Source: an uncultured Pseudomonadota bacterium (lineage in GTDB: Bacteria > Pseudomonadota > Alphaproteobacteria > RF32 > CAG-239). Taken from it: a DNA stretch of 64,000 bases. Below, piece by piece: positions 26,081 to 36,022 of the stretch. Made by a program: the position numbers and the translations under genes. The stretch's first letter is position 1; every line of letters starts with the position of its first letter. A model generated the notes under the pieces. It ran no database searches. It was not told the DNA's origin and worked only from the letters and a program-made list of their open reading frames with translations. The stretch is taken from NCBI GenBank assembly GCA_902494875.1, contig CABUUO010000007.1, positions 41,454 to 105,453 of the forward strand. The letters run 5' to 3'.

Positions 26081-26734
26081 ATGCTGTCAAATAAAACCAA
26101 ATATAACATCCGTATCCTGCCGATATTGATTTTTATGGCCGCCTTATCGCTCTCAGTCAAAATCAACAACGTCTTTGACCGCTTTTTAAATCAGGAAACG
26201 CCAAAAATCAGCATTTCCCAAAACCGGGCTCTGGCTCAGGAAAAAAATCATCAGGAAACGCAGCAGCTTTCGCAGATTCTTGCCCGCAGCGACAATGCCG
26301 CGGCCGTTCCGGCGCCGGCAGCGCCTGGAAGCAGCTTTACCCAGTCCGAAATCGCCATTTTGCAGGAACTGGCCGAAAGAAGAGAAGCTTTGGATATCCG
26401 TTCTCAGGAAATTGACCGCAAAGCCATCCAGTTAAAAGTTGCCGAAGACGAAATTGATAAAAAGCTCAAACAGCTTCAGGCTTATGAAGCCAAGCTGCAA
26501 AAACTGATTAACGAATATAATGCCAAAGAAAAAGCACAGCTTGATTCTCTGGTCAAAATGTACTCAACCATGAAACCCAAAGACGCGGCCAGAATATTCA
26601 ACACCTTTGATTTGGATATTCTCGTTGCCATCTTAAAAGAAATGAAACCGTCCGTATCCTCAGCGATTTTGGCACAGATGAACGCCTTGAAAGCCAAAGC
26701 CGTCACTACGGAACTGATGACCAACAACATATAA
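26081..26734 (+). CDS. motE: MotE-like flagellar chaperone
   Basis: 217 residues. N-terminal membrane segment (NIRILPILIFMAALSLSV), a low-complexity Gln/Ala/Pro stretch, a long coiled coil (residues 90-150), then an MgtE-N-like helical domain (MKPKDAARIFNTFDLDILVAIL). MotE in alphaproteobacteria is a periplasmic chaperone for the stator protein MotC; the position after fliM-DUF6468 fits. Confidence 0.82.
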   Translation: MLSNKTKYNIRILPILIFMAALSLSVKINNVFDRFLNQETPKISISQNRALAQEKNHQETQQLSQILARSDNAAAVPAPAAPGSSFTQSEIAILQELAERREALDIRSQEIDRKAIQLKVAEDEIDKKLKQLQAYEAKLQKLINEYNAKEKAQLDSLVKMYSTMKPKDAARIFNTFDLDILVAILKEMKPSVSSAILAQMNALKAKAVTTELMTNNI

Positions 26735-26743
26735 GAGTAAACT

Positions 26744-29700
26744 TTGAGCATAAACAGCAGAACATATCTTATCAAATTTTACGGCTCCGTTTTTCTGGGG
26801 CTGTTGCTGTTTTGCGGACAGGCAGTCGCCGCCCAGTCCGGTATCATTTACAAATCGCTCAAAAACCGCGCCGAAATTTCGGTCAAAATCGACGATAAAA
26901 CCGATTATGACGTCGAAACCAAGGACAATACGCTCACATTGTCATTTAACAAGCCCTACGCCGAGGCCTTGGAAGAAGTCGATGCCAAACTTTCAGACTG
27001 GATTTCCTCCAAAGCGATCTCCCCGGACGGCAATACTATCGTCTTAAAGCTGAAATTTCCGATTGTGGCAAAAAACCGTTTGGAAAAAGACTGGCTGCAT
27101 TTAAACATTGAAAAGCAAAAAGCCGAAAATGCCGCCGAAAGTCTTGACCGCCGCCGTAATATTAACAACGTAGGCGTTTCATTCGGCAGCCACGACAAGT
27201 TCAATCGCTTTGTCTTCGAATTTAACTCCGAAAAAAAACCGCAGTACACAATTAAGGCCGACGAAGGCAAAACCATCGTTTCGTTTGTCAAAACCGTTTC
27301 TTTTTCAACGCCAAATCTGCAGCAGTATTCCGGTGCGGATCAGATTGAAAAAACTGCAAACAAACTTGGCGGAACCGACTTTGTCATTCCAGAACACCTT
27401 TTGCAGTCTTTTGAATATCAAAACAAACTGGTGTTGGACTTCAACAAAGAGACAGCTCAGGCCGCTCCTCTGAAACCGATGCTGAAGGAAACTTCCGGCA
27501 TCATTCGTTCCAGAACCATTTTGCAAAACGCACAGATTGATGCGTCAGACGGCAAAGACGAAGTGGCCAGCCTCAGTTTTCCGTGGAACACGCCGGTCGG
27601 TCTGGCCGTCTTTTCACGTGGAAAATATGTCTGGGTGATTTTTGACCACCATCAGAAAGTAGACCTTGAAGAAATCAGAAAAACAACATCAAAGCTCGTT
27701 TCCGGTGTTCTTGAAATTCCACATAACAAAGGTACGGTTTTGCGCTTTGAACCCAAACAGAACGTTAAAGTCGGCATTCGTCAGGAAGGTTTACTCTGGA
27801 TTATCGACTTTTATACGCACAATGTTCCTTATAACATTCGCGAGCTTCCCGTTTTCACGCAGTATAACAGCTTAAGACAGGCTTATCTCTATGTTCCGAC
27901 CGTCAATGCCGGAACCGTCATTTCCGTTGTCGACCCGGAAGTCGGAGACGGAATTTTGGCTGCACCCAATACCGAACTCGGCGTCGGAATCAGCAAAAGC
28001 TATCATTATCCGGATTTAGACATTCTTCCGGCCAAACAGGGTTTTGCCTTGGCCCCTATCACGTCTGACATCGTGGCGGCCCGCGGCAACACCGGCGTCA
28101 GTATCCGCGGTTACAATCGCGGGCTTAACATTTCGGAAGACCTGGAAACCCTTAAGCGCCGCAAACTTTTGGATCAGAGTCTGGAGCAGGAAAGCTTTGG
28201 CCTCAATGTCTCGCCGCAGCTTCTGAAGCTGGATTTCAACACTGCCGAAAAACAACTCAGGGAAGACATTCGTACTGCAGAACCCGAAAAAAAAGATCAG
28301 GCGCGCATTGAGCTGGTAAAATACTATATTGCCAAAGGTTTGGGTACCAATGCCTTAAGATTGCTGCGTTCTTTGGAAGAAAACAAAGCACCCGTCACCC
28401 GCACCGACAATTTTTACGCCCTGCGCGGCGTTGCCAATTTTCTGGCCAAACGCTATGATGAAGCCATCGACGATTTTTCGCGCGGCAGTCTTCCTGACAA
28501 CAGCGAAGCCATCTTCTGGCGTACGCTGGCCTCTTCGGCAATAGAATTTAAGAAAGAAAACAACGTTATCCTTTTCTCTTTCATTTCCGTCATGCGCGAC
28601 TATCCGCAGGAACTCAAGGAACGCATAGCCATTATCGGCGCAGAAACCGCCATTAAAGCCAATGATGACATCACCACCCAGAACTTTATGGACGTTTTGA
28701 AATCATCTCAGGGTGATGAAAACCGCAAAGCCAACATTCTATACCTGAATGCGCAAAAATTTGACCTGCAGGGCTACCCGCGCAATGCCGTCCGTGAATA
28801 TGCCAACGTTGTCAATATGAAGTCTCAAAAATATTCCTCTCTGGCCCGTTTTGAAAAAGCCGGCCTGGAGTTGAAACTCGGCGCCATATCAAACCAGAAG
28901 GCCATCGCCGAATACGAACGACTGCGCTATGCCTGGGGAGAGCCTTCGTTCAAACTAAAGCTTTTGGACAAGCTGGCCTCGGTCTATGCGGCGGATAAGA
29001 ACTATTATCAGGCGCTTCAGACTTATAAGGAAGCCCTGACTATTGCCGCCCCCAAAAACAAACAGTTGATTATTGATAAGATGATAAAACTGTTTGAAGA
29101 CGTCTATATCAACAACCGCGCCGACAATATGCCGCCGTTAAAAGCTCTGGCCATGTACCGCGATTTTGAATGGTTGGCACCGCGCAGCAGCCGCTATAGC
29201 GAAATCGTTCAGCGTTTGGCTGACCGCCTGGTTGCGGTGGATCTTCTGGATCGTGCGGCAGAACTCCTGAAAGAACAACTGCGCATTGTTGATCTGGCTC
29301 CCGAACAGCGCAGCAAAATCGGCACCAGGCTGGCTCTGATTTACCTGTTTCAGGAAGACAACATTGCCGCGCTTGACGTACTGGATAAAACCGAGCAGGA
29401 AATAACATCTCCTTCCATAGCCCAGCACCGAAAAATTATCAGAGCCAAGGCTCTGTCCAACCTGGATCGCACCGGAGATGCGCTTAAACTTCTGCAAGAC
29501 GATTTCACCAAAAACGCCATCCTGCTGAAAAGCGACATTTACTGGAAATCAGGCAATTGGAACAACGCCGCCGATACCATAAAATATCTGATAGAAAAGC
29601 CGGTTCCGGGACAAAAGCTCAGCGACGAACAAATCAGCTACGTTCTGGATTGGGCCACCGCTTTGAAAAAATCCGGCAAAGAAACGGTTATTGTTCGCCT

Positions 29701-29899
29701 GCGCAACAAGTTTCTGCCCTATTTTGATAAAACGCCTTATTATAGCACATTTAATGTGTTAACAAGCAATCTTGAAAAAGATAAGATAGATCTGAAGGCA
29801 ATCAATCAGGCCGTAAACGACATTGCCGCATTCAGTAATTTTTCCAAAATTTACAACCAGTCTCTGCGGGAGAAAACCATGGACAAAACGGTTGAATAA
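26744..29899 (+). CDS. Large secreted TPR-type protein of the flagellar operon
   Basis: 1051 residues starting with TTG ten bases after motE; the ribosome site is weak. A signal peptide (FYGSVFLGLLLFCGQAVAA) is followed by an N-terminal strand-rich half (about 30-430) and a C-terminal half of TPR-like helical repeats (for example YDEAIDDFSRGSLPDN and YYQALQTYKEALTIA). It should reside in the periplasm or outer envelope. Its place in the flagellar operon suggests a role in motor assembly or energising. A similar large TPR protein near motE is known in related bacteria, but I cannot name it. Confidence 0.7.
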   Translation: MSINSRTYLIKFYGSVFLGLLLFCGQAVAAQSGIIYKSLKNRAEISVKIDDKTDYDVETKDNTLTLSFNKPYAEALEEVDAKLSDWISSKAISPDGNTIVLKLKFPIVAKNRLEKDWLHLNIEKQKAENAAESLDRRRNINNVGVSFGSHDKFNRFVFEFNSEKKPQYTIKADEGKTIVSFVKTVSFSTPNLQQYSGADQIEKTANKLGGTDFVIPEHLLQSFEYQNKLVLDFNKETAQAAPLKPMLKETSGIIRSRTILQNAQIDASDGKDEVASLSFPWNTPVGLAVFSRGKYVWVIFDHHQKVDLEEIRKTTSKLVSGVLEIPHNKGTVLRFEPKQNVKVGIRQEGLLWIIDFYTHNVPYNIRELPVFTQYNSLRQAYLYVPTVNAGTVISVVDPEVGDGILAAPNTELGVGISKSYHYPDLDILPAKQGFALAPITSDIVAARGNTGVSIRGYNRGLNISEDLETLKRRKLLDQSLEQESFGLNVSPQLLKLDFNTAEKQLREDIRTAEPEKKDQARIELVKYYIAKGLGTNALRLLRSLEENKAPVTRTDNFYALRGVANFLAKRYDEAIDDFSRGSLPDNSEAIFWRTLASSAIEFKKENNVILFSFISVMRDYPQELKERIAIIGAETAIKANDDITTQNFMDVLKSSQGDENRKANILYLNAQKFDLQGYPRNAVREYANVVNMKSQKYSSLARFEKAGLELKLGAISNQKAIAEYERLRYAWGEPSFKLKLLDKLASVYAADKNYYQALQTYKEALTIAAPKNKQLIIDKMIKLFEDVYINNRADNMPPLKALAMYRDFEWLAPRSSRYSEIVQRLADRLVAVDLLDRAAELLKEQLRIVDLAPEQRSKIGTRLALIYLFQEDNIAALDVLDKTEQEITSPSIAQHRKIIRAKALSNLDRTGDALKLLQDDFTKNAILLKSDIYWKSGNWNNAADTIKYLIEKPVPGQKLSDEQISYVLDWATALKKSGKETVIVRLRNKFLPYFDKTPYYSTFNVLTSNLEKDKIDLKAINQAVNDIAAFSNFSKIYNQSLREKTMDKTVE

Positions 29900-29910
29900 G
29901 GCAGAATAAA

Positions 29911-31890
29911 ATGAAGTTTGCAATACATTCTCCTTTTGCGCCGGCCGGAGATCAGCCCCAGGCAATCAAAGAACTGGTGGAGGGCATCAATAACGGCGAG
30001 GCCAATCAGGTTCTGCTCGGGGTCACCGGCTCCGGAAAGACGTTTACTATGGCCAAAATCATTGAAGAAACTCAGCGTCCGGCTCTGATTATGGCCCCCA
30101 ACAAAATTCTGGCCGCTCAGCTCTATTCGGAAATGAAAGAATTTTTTCCCGACAACCACGTCGAATACTTTGTTTCCTATTACGATTATTACCAACCCGA
30201 GGCCTATGTCCCCAAAACCGACACCTACATCGAAAAAGATTCGGCTCTGAACGAACAAATCGACCGTATGCGCAACTCTGCCACCCGCAACATTCTGGAA
30301 AACAAAGACGTCATTATCGTCGCCTCGGTTTCCTGCATTTACGGCTTGGGTGACGTTGAATCCTATTCGGCCATGACCATCCCGCTTCATGTTGGCGACA
30401 ATATTGAAATGAAAGACCTATGCAGGCATTTGGCAGAACTTCAGTATGAACGCAACCAAAACAACTTCGTCCGCAGCACTTTCCGCGTCAACGGCGACGT
30501 ATTGGACATTTTTCCAGCACACTATGAAGACCGGGCATGGAGAATATCCTTTTTCGGCGACGAAATTGAAAGCATCTTTGAATTTGATTCGCTGACAGGA
30601 AAAAAAACCGGAAACCTGAAAGAAATTACGGTTTACCCGGCCAACCACTATGTAACGCCCAGACCGGCCGTCTCGCAGGCCATTGCCAACATCCGCAAAG
30701 AGCTGGCCGAACGCGTGGAACAGTTCAAATCTGAAAATAAGCTGATAGAAGCCCAGCGTATCGAACAACGCACCCGGTTTGATTTGGAAATGCTGGAAAC
30801 CACCGGCCACTGCAAGGGCATTGAAAACTATTCGCGCTATCTCACCGGTCGCAAAGCCGGCGACCCGCCACCGACTCTTTTTGAATATCTCCCGCCCAAT
30901 GCGCTTATTTTCATAGACGAGAGTCATATTTCCGTCCCGCAGATCGGCGGCATGTATCGCGGCGACTACAACCGCAAGAAGACGCTGGCCGATTACGGTT
31001 TCCGTCTGCCCTCCTGCGTAGACAACCGCCCGCTGAAGTTTGAAGAATGGGAAAAAATGCGCGGACAAACCATTTTCGTATCGGCGACGCCCGGTGATTG
31101 GGAACTGGAACAAAGCCACGGCACTTTTACCGAACAGGTCATCCGCCCTACCGGACTTTCAGACCCGCTGTGCATCATCCGGCCGGTTGACAACCAGATT
31201 GACGACCTGATGAACGAATGTCACAAAGTTGTGGCCAAGGGCGAGCGTGTTTTGGTCACGACCCTGACCAAAAAAATGGCTGAAGACTTAACCGAATACC
31301 TGAACGAAAACGGCATCAAAGTCCGTTATCTGCATTCAGACATAGACACGCTGGAGCGCATTGAAATCATCCGCGACCTGCGTCTCGGCGTTTTTGACGT
31401 TCTGGTCGGCATTAACCTGCTGCGCGAAGGCCTGGATATTCCGGAATGTTCTCTGGTCGCCATTCTGGACGCCGACAAAGAAGGCTTTCTGCGCTCCACC
31501 CGCTCACTGATTCAAACCATCGGCCGCGCCGCCCGCAATGCCGAAGGCCGCGTCATTCTCTATGCCGATAAAATAACCGATTCGATTAAGAACGCTCTGG
31601 ATGAAACCAACCGCCGCCGTGAAAAGCAAATCAAATACAACGTCGAACACGGTATCACGCCGCAGACCATCAAAAAGAAAATCTCCAATACGCTCGACGA
31701 AATGACCAAAGGAGATTATGTTGAAGTCGCCAAAGACGAAAAAGTCAGCGAGCAGATTAAAAACATCGACAAAAAACTGCGAGACCTCAACAAAGCCATG
31801 CGCGATGCCGCGGCCAACCTTGAATTTGAGCAGGCCATGATTTACCGGGACGAAATCAAAAAACTGGAACAGCTTTATATGAAAAATTAA
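29911..31890 (+). CDS. uvrB: Excinuclease ABC subunit B
   Basis: 659 residues, family length. Helicase motif I is GVTGSGKTFT (residues 38-47), the beta-hairpin region has YYDYYQPEAYVP, the DESH box is at about residue 335, and motif VI is QTIGRAARN. The C-terminal UVR helix pair (AMRDAAANLEFEQAM) binds UvrC. It loads onto damaged DNA with UvrA for nucleotide excision repair. uvrC lies in the same window at 52021 but is not co-transcribed. Confidence 0.98.
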   Translation: MKFAIHSPFAPAGDQPQAIKELVEGINNGEANQVLLGVTGSGKTFTMAKIIEETQRPALIMAPNKILAAQLYSEMKEFFPDNHVEYFVSYYDYYQPEAYVPKTDTYIEKDSALNEQIDRMRNSATRNILENKDVIIVASVSCIYGLGDVESYSAMTIPLHVGDNIEMKDLCRHLAELQYERNQNNFVRSTFRVNGDVLDIFPAHYEDRAWRISFFGDEIESIFEFDSLTGKKTGNLKEITVYPANHYVTPRPAVSQAIANIRKELAERVEQFKSENKLIEAQRIEQRTRFDLEMLETTGHCKGIENYSRYLTGRKAGDPPPTLFEYLPPNALIFIDESHISVPQIGGMYRGDYNRKKTLADYGFRLPSCVDNRPLKFEEWEKMRGQTIFVSATPGDWELEQSHGTFTEQVIRPTGLSDPLCIIRPVDNQIDDLMNECHKVVAKGERVLVTTLTKKMAEDLTEYLNENGIKVRYLHSDIDTLERIEIIRDLRLGVFDVLVGINLLREGLDIPECSLVAILDADKEGFLRSTRSLIQTIGRAARNAEGRVILYADKITDSIKNALDETNRRREKQIKYNVEHGITPQTIKKKISNTLDEMTKGDYVEVAKDEKVSEQIKNIDKKLRDLNKAMRDAAANLEFEQAMIYRDEIKKLEQLYMKN

Positions 31891-31915
31891 AAAAAGCTCC
31901 CAAAGGAGCTTTTTC
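31891..31915. terminator. Bidirectional terminator after uvrB
   Basis: Nine-base-pair stem AAAAGCTCC/GGAGCTTTT, loop CAAA, directly after the uvrB stop and before the end of the converging gene. Confidence 0.9.
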
Positions 31916-31917
31916 CG

Positions 31918-32619
31918 TCAAAAACTGCCATGATTGATAAAATCGGCCGCGGCCTGCATTTCCTCGTCATTCATTCTGTGGGCTAACGCCGGATAAGTTC
32001 TGCAGCGGAAAGAAACACCGTGTTCGGCCAGCCAGCTGAGTGTTGTCGGCAGGGTTTTATACTGCACCGTCGTGTCGTCCTCACCATGCAACAGCAAAAT
32101 CTTCGGTCGCGACACCATTTCCCGAGCCAGAAGATCTTTGCCGGCCACAATCCCCGCATTCATTATGCAGCCGCCGATTTCTCCCTTGCGAATCAGCGCT
32201 GTATATAAAGACAGCATGGCCCCTTGCGAAAAACCGGCCACAAACGTATTTTTATCCACAATCTTCCATTGCTGCTGCATCTCATCAATAAACGCATTCA
32301 TCTCCTGCGCCGTTTGGGAAAAAGATTTTCCCAAGCGGTTGAAAATGCCAAAAATTTCGGCCGTTGACGTCGCCGTATCTCTAAAACGACTGTCCGGATC
32401 TTCCTCATAAAAGCTAAGCCATTGTTTATTCTCGCTGTTTTTTTCACAAACAAAGGGCGCCTCCGGCACGCAGACCACAGCATCTTCCAATTTGTCCAAT
32501 AAACTCTGCACCGCATAATCGATTGCTTCCGGCGTCCCGTTGTAACCGTGAATAAAAAACACCAGTTTCTGCGGATTCCCTTTTGACTTGTAACATTTGT
32601 TATTAAATTTTGACAACAT
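31918..32619 (-). CDS. Phospholipase/carboxylesterase-type alpha/beta hydrolase
   Basis: 233 residues. The oxyanion segment is FFIHGYNGTPEAID near the N-terminus, the nucleophile elbow GFSQGAM has the catalytic Ser (about residue 123), and the triad is completed by Asp in HGEDDTTVQ and His in ALAHRMND. It belongs with carboxylesterases of the YpfH/EstB type, which hydrolyse short acyl esters. The ATG at 32619 has GGGAGAAAA just upstream and is preferred to the frame extended to 32673. Confidence 0.87.
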   Translation of the reverse strand: MLSKFNNKCYKSKGNPQKLVFFIHGYNGTPEAIDYAVQSLLDKLEDAVVCVPEAPFVCEKNSENKQWLSFYEEDPDSRFRDTATSTAEIFGIFNRLGKSFSQTAQEMNAFIDEMQQQWKIVDKNTFVAGFSQGAMLSLYTALIRKGEIGGCIMNAGIVAGKDLLAREMVSRPKILLLHGEDDTTVQYKTLPTTLSWLAEHGVSFRCRTYPALAHRMNDEEMQAAADFINHGSF

Positions 32620-32706
32620 TTTTCTCCCGACTTTGATATTATTTAGTCCGAATCTTAGACAAATTATAAACATAATAAATTAACAAAAGACAAAGAACAC
32701 GCAAAC

Positions 32707-34140
32707 ATGAATAAAAATCCTTTGGCGAAAGCCATCAGACGGGTATTTGAAAAAAATATCGTCAGCACGGCATATTACTTTCCCGGCAGCGGCGACAACA
32801 GCCCCGAAGGCCGGCAGAAAAAACAGCGCATCGACAACTTCATAAAGGCCATTAACGGCTTTTTGCAGAAAAGCGGGCTTGCGCCCTGCAACACGACCGA
32901 CCTTCAGTTGGACGAACGCAAGCTGATTCATTTTGCCCTGCAACTCAGCGGCTACATTCGCGACGCGCAAAAAGAACTCCATGATCTGCAGGACAAATAT
33001 GCCTGTGACCCGGACCTGATTGAACTTTACCAGGCCTCGGCACATTATACCGTAGCCTGCAGCGGAAAAGTGCCCGGCAATAAATATGTTTTTGAAGAAA
33101 ACAAAGACTATTGTTTCTGGAAAGTGGAAGACCCGCAGCATCTGGATTCGTCTGCTTACACGCCGGTGGAAAACGGCGTCTCGCTGAAACCTTGTCTGAT
33201 TATGGCCATGCCGTTTCACATCAAGCCCACACCGGAAGAACTTCAAAAATGGAGCTATCTGTATATGCACGATTCTTTTGAAAACCGCCGCATTTTCGGT
33301 TCTGAAGTTGACGTATATCTGGCACATTTCCCGATTGAACAGCCCCGCGGCGAAAAATTTTCTCTGGCGCTCCGCACCATCCGCGATCCGCAAAATTTTT
33401 ACGCCGATACCGATATGCGCTTCGTTGTCAGACATTTCAGCCCGTTAATCGGCAAAGACCTGCAGTTCGACCGCAATTACCGCATCGTTGACGGACAGCC
33501 GTATTCTCCCGAGACGTTCAAGCAAAATATGGCGCGCGTGACCATCTTGGGTTATTGCGCCGGTACGCACCATGCGCATCGCTGGATTAATGCCATCGAA
33601 CGCCTGGCCGGACAACTCTACTCCGAAAAAGATGTAAAACAGGCGCTGAGCAACGTTTTTGTAATCACTTACGCGGCCTTGCCGATGTTAAAAGAAAACA
33701 AATATTCCGGCGCTCATTTCATGAGCAATTTTGAAAATGACCAAATGCGCAAGGAACCGTTCATCAAAATGTTCCGCCCTCAGATGTACGAACAGGTAAA
33801 ATATACCGGCAAACAGGCCCCGGCTCGCATTACCGCCATGCCGGATCACCGCAACTTTATAATTGCGCACAAATTGGCGCCTCAATTGGACATCATTGAT
33901 CGCAAATCGGGAATCATAACCATTCCCAATCCCGAAAACGGACACCATATCGGTTTTATAACCACGCCCAACCTAAGCGCCGAAGACAATTTTCCGTATT
34001 ATCAATTCCGAACCGTACTGGAAAATGCGGCGCTCGGCAAACGCGGTCTCAAAGTTTTTGAAGTCCGCAATTTCGACAATGCCGATTACGTCCTGAAATC
34101 TTATGCGGCTCTTGCGGCCAGAAAAGATCTCGGCCATTAA
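32707..34140 (+). CDS. Unknown 477-aa protein with GYCAG elbow-like motif
   Basis: No family is recognised with confidence. There is no signal peptide. Residues near 24 read YYFPGSGDN, and near 280 VTILGYCAGTHHAHRWI, where G-Y-C-A-G has the G-x-C-x-G shape of an alpha/beta-hydrolase nucleophile elbow with Cys, as in PHA synthases. Candidate acid and His residues follow (PDHRN, NGHHIG). A thiol hydrolase or acyltransferase is one reading; it may instead be a lineage-specific fold. It is monogenic with its own terminator. Confidence 0.6.
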   Translation: MNKNPLAKAIRRVFEKNIVSTAYYFPGSGDNSPEGRQKKQRIDNFIKAINGFLQKSGLAPCNTTDLQLDERKLIHFALQLSGYIRDAQKELHDLQDKYACDPDLIELYQASAHYTVACSGKVPGNKYVFEENKDYCFWKVEDPQHLDSSAYTPVENGVSLKPCLIMAMPFHIKPTPEELQKWSYLYMHDSFENRRIFGSEVDVYLAHFPIEQPRGEKFSLALRTIRDPQNFYADTDMRFVVRHFSPLIGKDLQFDRNYRIVDGQPYSPETFKQNMARVTILGYCAGTHHAHRWINAIERLAGQLYSEKDVKQALSNVFVITYAALPMLKENKYSGAHFMSNFENDQMRKEPFIKMFRPQMYEQVKYTGKQAPARITAMPDHRNFIIAHKLAPQLDIIDRKSGIITIPNPENGHHIGFITTPNLSAEDNFPYYQFRTVLENAALGKRGLKVFEVRNFDNADYVLKSYAALAARKDLGH

Positions 34141-34170
34141 AAAAAAGGAGCTCTATGGCTCCTTTTTTTA
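34141..34170. terminator. Bidirectional terminator between the 477-aa gene and glmS
   Basis: Stem AAAAAAGGAGC/GCTCCTTTTTT, overlapping the glmS stop by a few bases. Confidence 0.88.
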
Positions 34171-36012
34171 TTCTACCGTTACCGATTTCGCCAGATTGCG
34201 CGGTTGGTCAACCTCCCTGCCCAACGCCTCTGCCGTATAATAAGCCAGCAGCTGCAACGGAATATTCAACAATATCGGTGACAGAATCTCCGATACCGTC
34301 GGCACCTTTATTTGCTCGTCAAACAGACCTTCATGAGCATTGTCCGCCTCCGTCGTCACCGCAATCAGCCGCGCATGACGCGCTTTGGCTTCCTCACAGT
34401 TGGAAATCATTTTGTCATATGTCCGGCTGCCCGGAACCAAAATCGCCAAAACCGGCATATTTTCATCCAAAAGCGCAATCGGACCGTGTTTCAATTCTCC
34501 CGCGGCATAGCCACCGGCATTAATATAGCTGATTTCTTTAAGTTTCAAAGCGCCTTCATAGGCCGAAGCCAGATTGATTCCCCGCGCAATATAGATAAAA
34601 CTCTTGCTGTCGCAGTATTTTTCCGCACAACGTTTTATCGTTTCGGTTGCGCCCAAAACCTGTTCCATTTTGGCCGGAAGCTCCAGCATTTCCTGTTTAA
34701 GGCCGGACAAAACCTCCGGCTCGGCGCTGTGCCGGACTTCGGCGACGGCAATCGCCAGCAGATACAAAGACACCAACTGCGCCGTATAGGACTTGGTTGC
34801 CGCCACGCTGACCTCAATTCCGGCCTCCAGCGGCAAAACCCCGTCGGCATAGCGGACAATGCTGGAATCAATGCGGTTGGTAACCGTCAGAATTTTGGCG
34901 CCTTTTTCCTTAGCCAGCTTAACCGCCGTAATCGTATCCGCGGTTTCGCCCGACTGGGAAATGCCGATGCAGAGCGTTTTTTCATCCGTCAGAACCCGTT
35001 TGTATATATATTCGCTGGCCGCTTCCACCGTTACCGCAATGCCCGTCAGCTCCTCAAAAACATGGCGCGCCACCATCGCCGCGTGCAGGGATGTCCCGCA
35101 GGCGATAATCTCTATTTTTTCAACGCCGGCAAACAACTGCCCCGCATCAAGCCCATCCATAGACACCGAAGAACCGGCATCTTTCATTCGCTGCGCCAAC
35201 ACGTTGCGGATAATATCTGGCTGTTCGTTTATTTCCTTCAGCATATAATGCTTATATCCCCTTTTGGAGATATCTTCCGCGGCAAAATTAAGCGCTTCGG
35301 GATTTTTGTTTACCAATCTGCCGTTAAAATTTTTGACGGTCACATTGTCTTTTCGGACAATCGCCAGCTCATTATCATCCAGATAAACAATTTTTTGCGC
35401 CTTGCCGATAATCGCCGGAATATCACTGGCAATAAAATTTTCGTTGTTTCCCAATCCGATAATCAACGGCGCATTCTTACGCACGGCAATAATCTTGTCC
35501 GGCTCGTCATGATGCATAATGCAAAAGGCAAAAGCGCCCCGGAGCTTGGATACCGCGCTGATAACCGCCGCCTCCAGCGAACGAAGCGCCTTATACTCGC
35601 GATCGATAAGGTGCACGGCCGTTTCCGTATCTGTTTGTGAAAAGAAATGAAAACCTTCGCGTTTCAGTTCTTCGCGCAGCTCTTTATAATTTTCGATAAT
35701 TCCATTGTGAACCAAAACCAGCTTGCCGTCATTAGACTTATGCGGATGCGCGTTCTCCACCGTAGCGCCGCCGTGCGTCGCCCAGCGAATGTGGCCGATG
35801 CCCTGCGATATGTGCTTATGACTGAAATCCTGCGCATTTAAAACCCGGCTCAGATTGTCAAGTTTGCCTTTGGCCCGGTAAACGTCAATCCGTCCGTTGT
35901 CGTTCAGGGCAATACCAGCGGAATCATACCCGCGGTATTCCAGACTTTTCAACCCCGACAGCAACACTTCTTCAACGGCATTATTGCCGATATAACCGAC
36001 TATTCCGCACAT
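34168..36012 (-). CDS. glmS: Glutamine-fructose-6-phosphate aminotransferase (isomerizing)
   Basis: 614 residues. MCGIVGYIG supplies the N-terminal catalytic Cys of the glutaminase domain. Two SIS domains follow (ACGTSLHAAMVARH, SQSGETADT), and the C-terminus ends in LAKSVTVE, the conserved lid. It makes glucosamine-6-phosphate for peptidoglycan and lipopolysaccharide. AGGAGAAA precedes the start. It is ten bases after the hexapeptide protein gene, so both form an operon. No glmS ribozyme is visible. Confidence 0.98.
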   Translation of the reverse strand: MCGIVGYIGNNAVEEVLLSGLKSLEYRGYDSAGIALNDNGRIDVYRAKGKLDNLSRVLNAQDFSHKHISQGIGHIRWATHGGATVENAHPHKSNDGKLVLVHNGIIENYKELREELKREGFHFFSQTDTETAVHLIDREYKALRSLEAAVISAVSKLRGAFAFCIMHHDEPDKIIAVRKNAPLIIGLGNNENFIASDIPAIIGKAQKIVYLDDNELAIVRKDNVTVKNFNGRLVNKNPEALNFAAEDISKRGYKHYMLKEINEQPDIIRNVLAQRMKDAGSSVSMDGLDAGQLFAGVEKIEIIACGTSLHAAMVARHVFEELTGIAVTVEAASEYIYKRVLTDEKTLCIGISQSGETADTITAVKLAKEKGAKILTVTNRIDSSIVRYADGVLPLEAGIEVSVAATKSYTAQLVSLYLLAIAVAEVRHSAEPEVLSGLKQEMLELPAKMEQVLGATETIKRCAEKYCDSKSFIYIARGINLASAYEGALKLKEISYINAGGYAAGELKHGPIALLDENMPVLAILVPGSRTYDKMISNCEEAKARHARLIAVTTEADNAHEGLFDEQIKVPTVSEILSPILLNIPLQLLAYYTAEALGREVDQPRNLAKSVTVE

Positions 36013-36022
36013 TATCTTTCTC

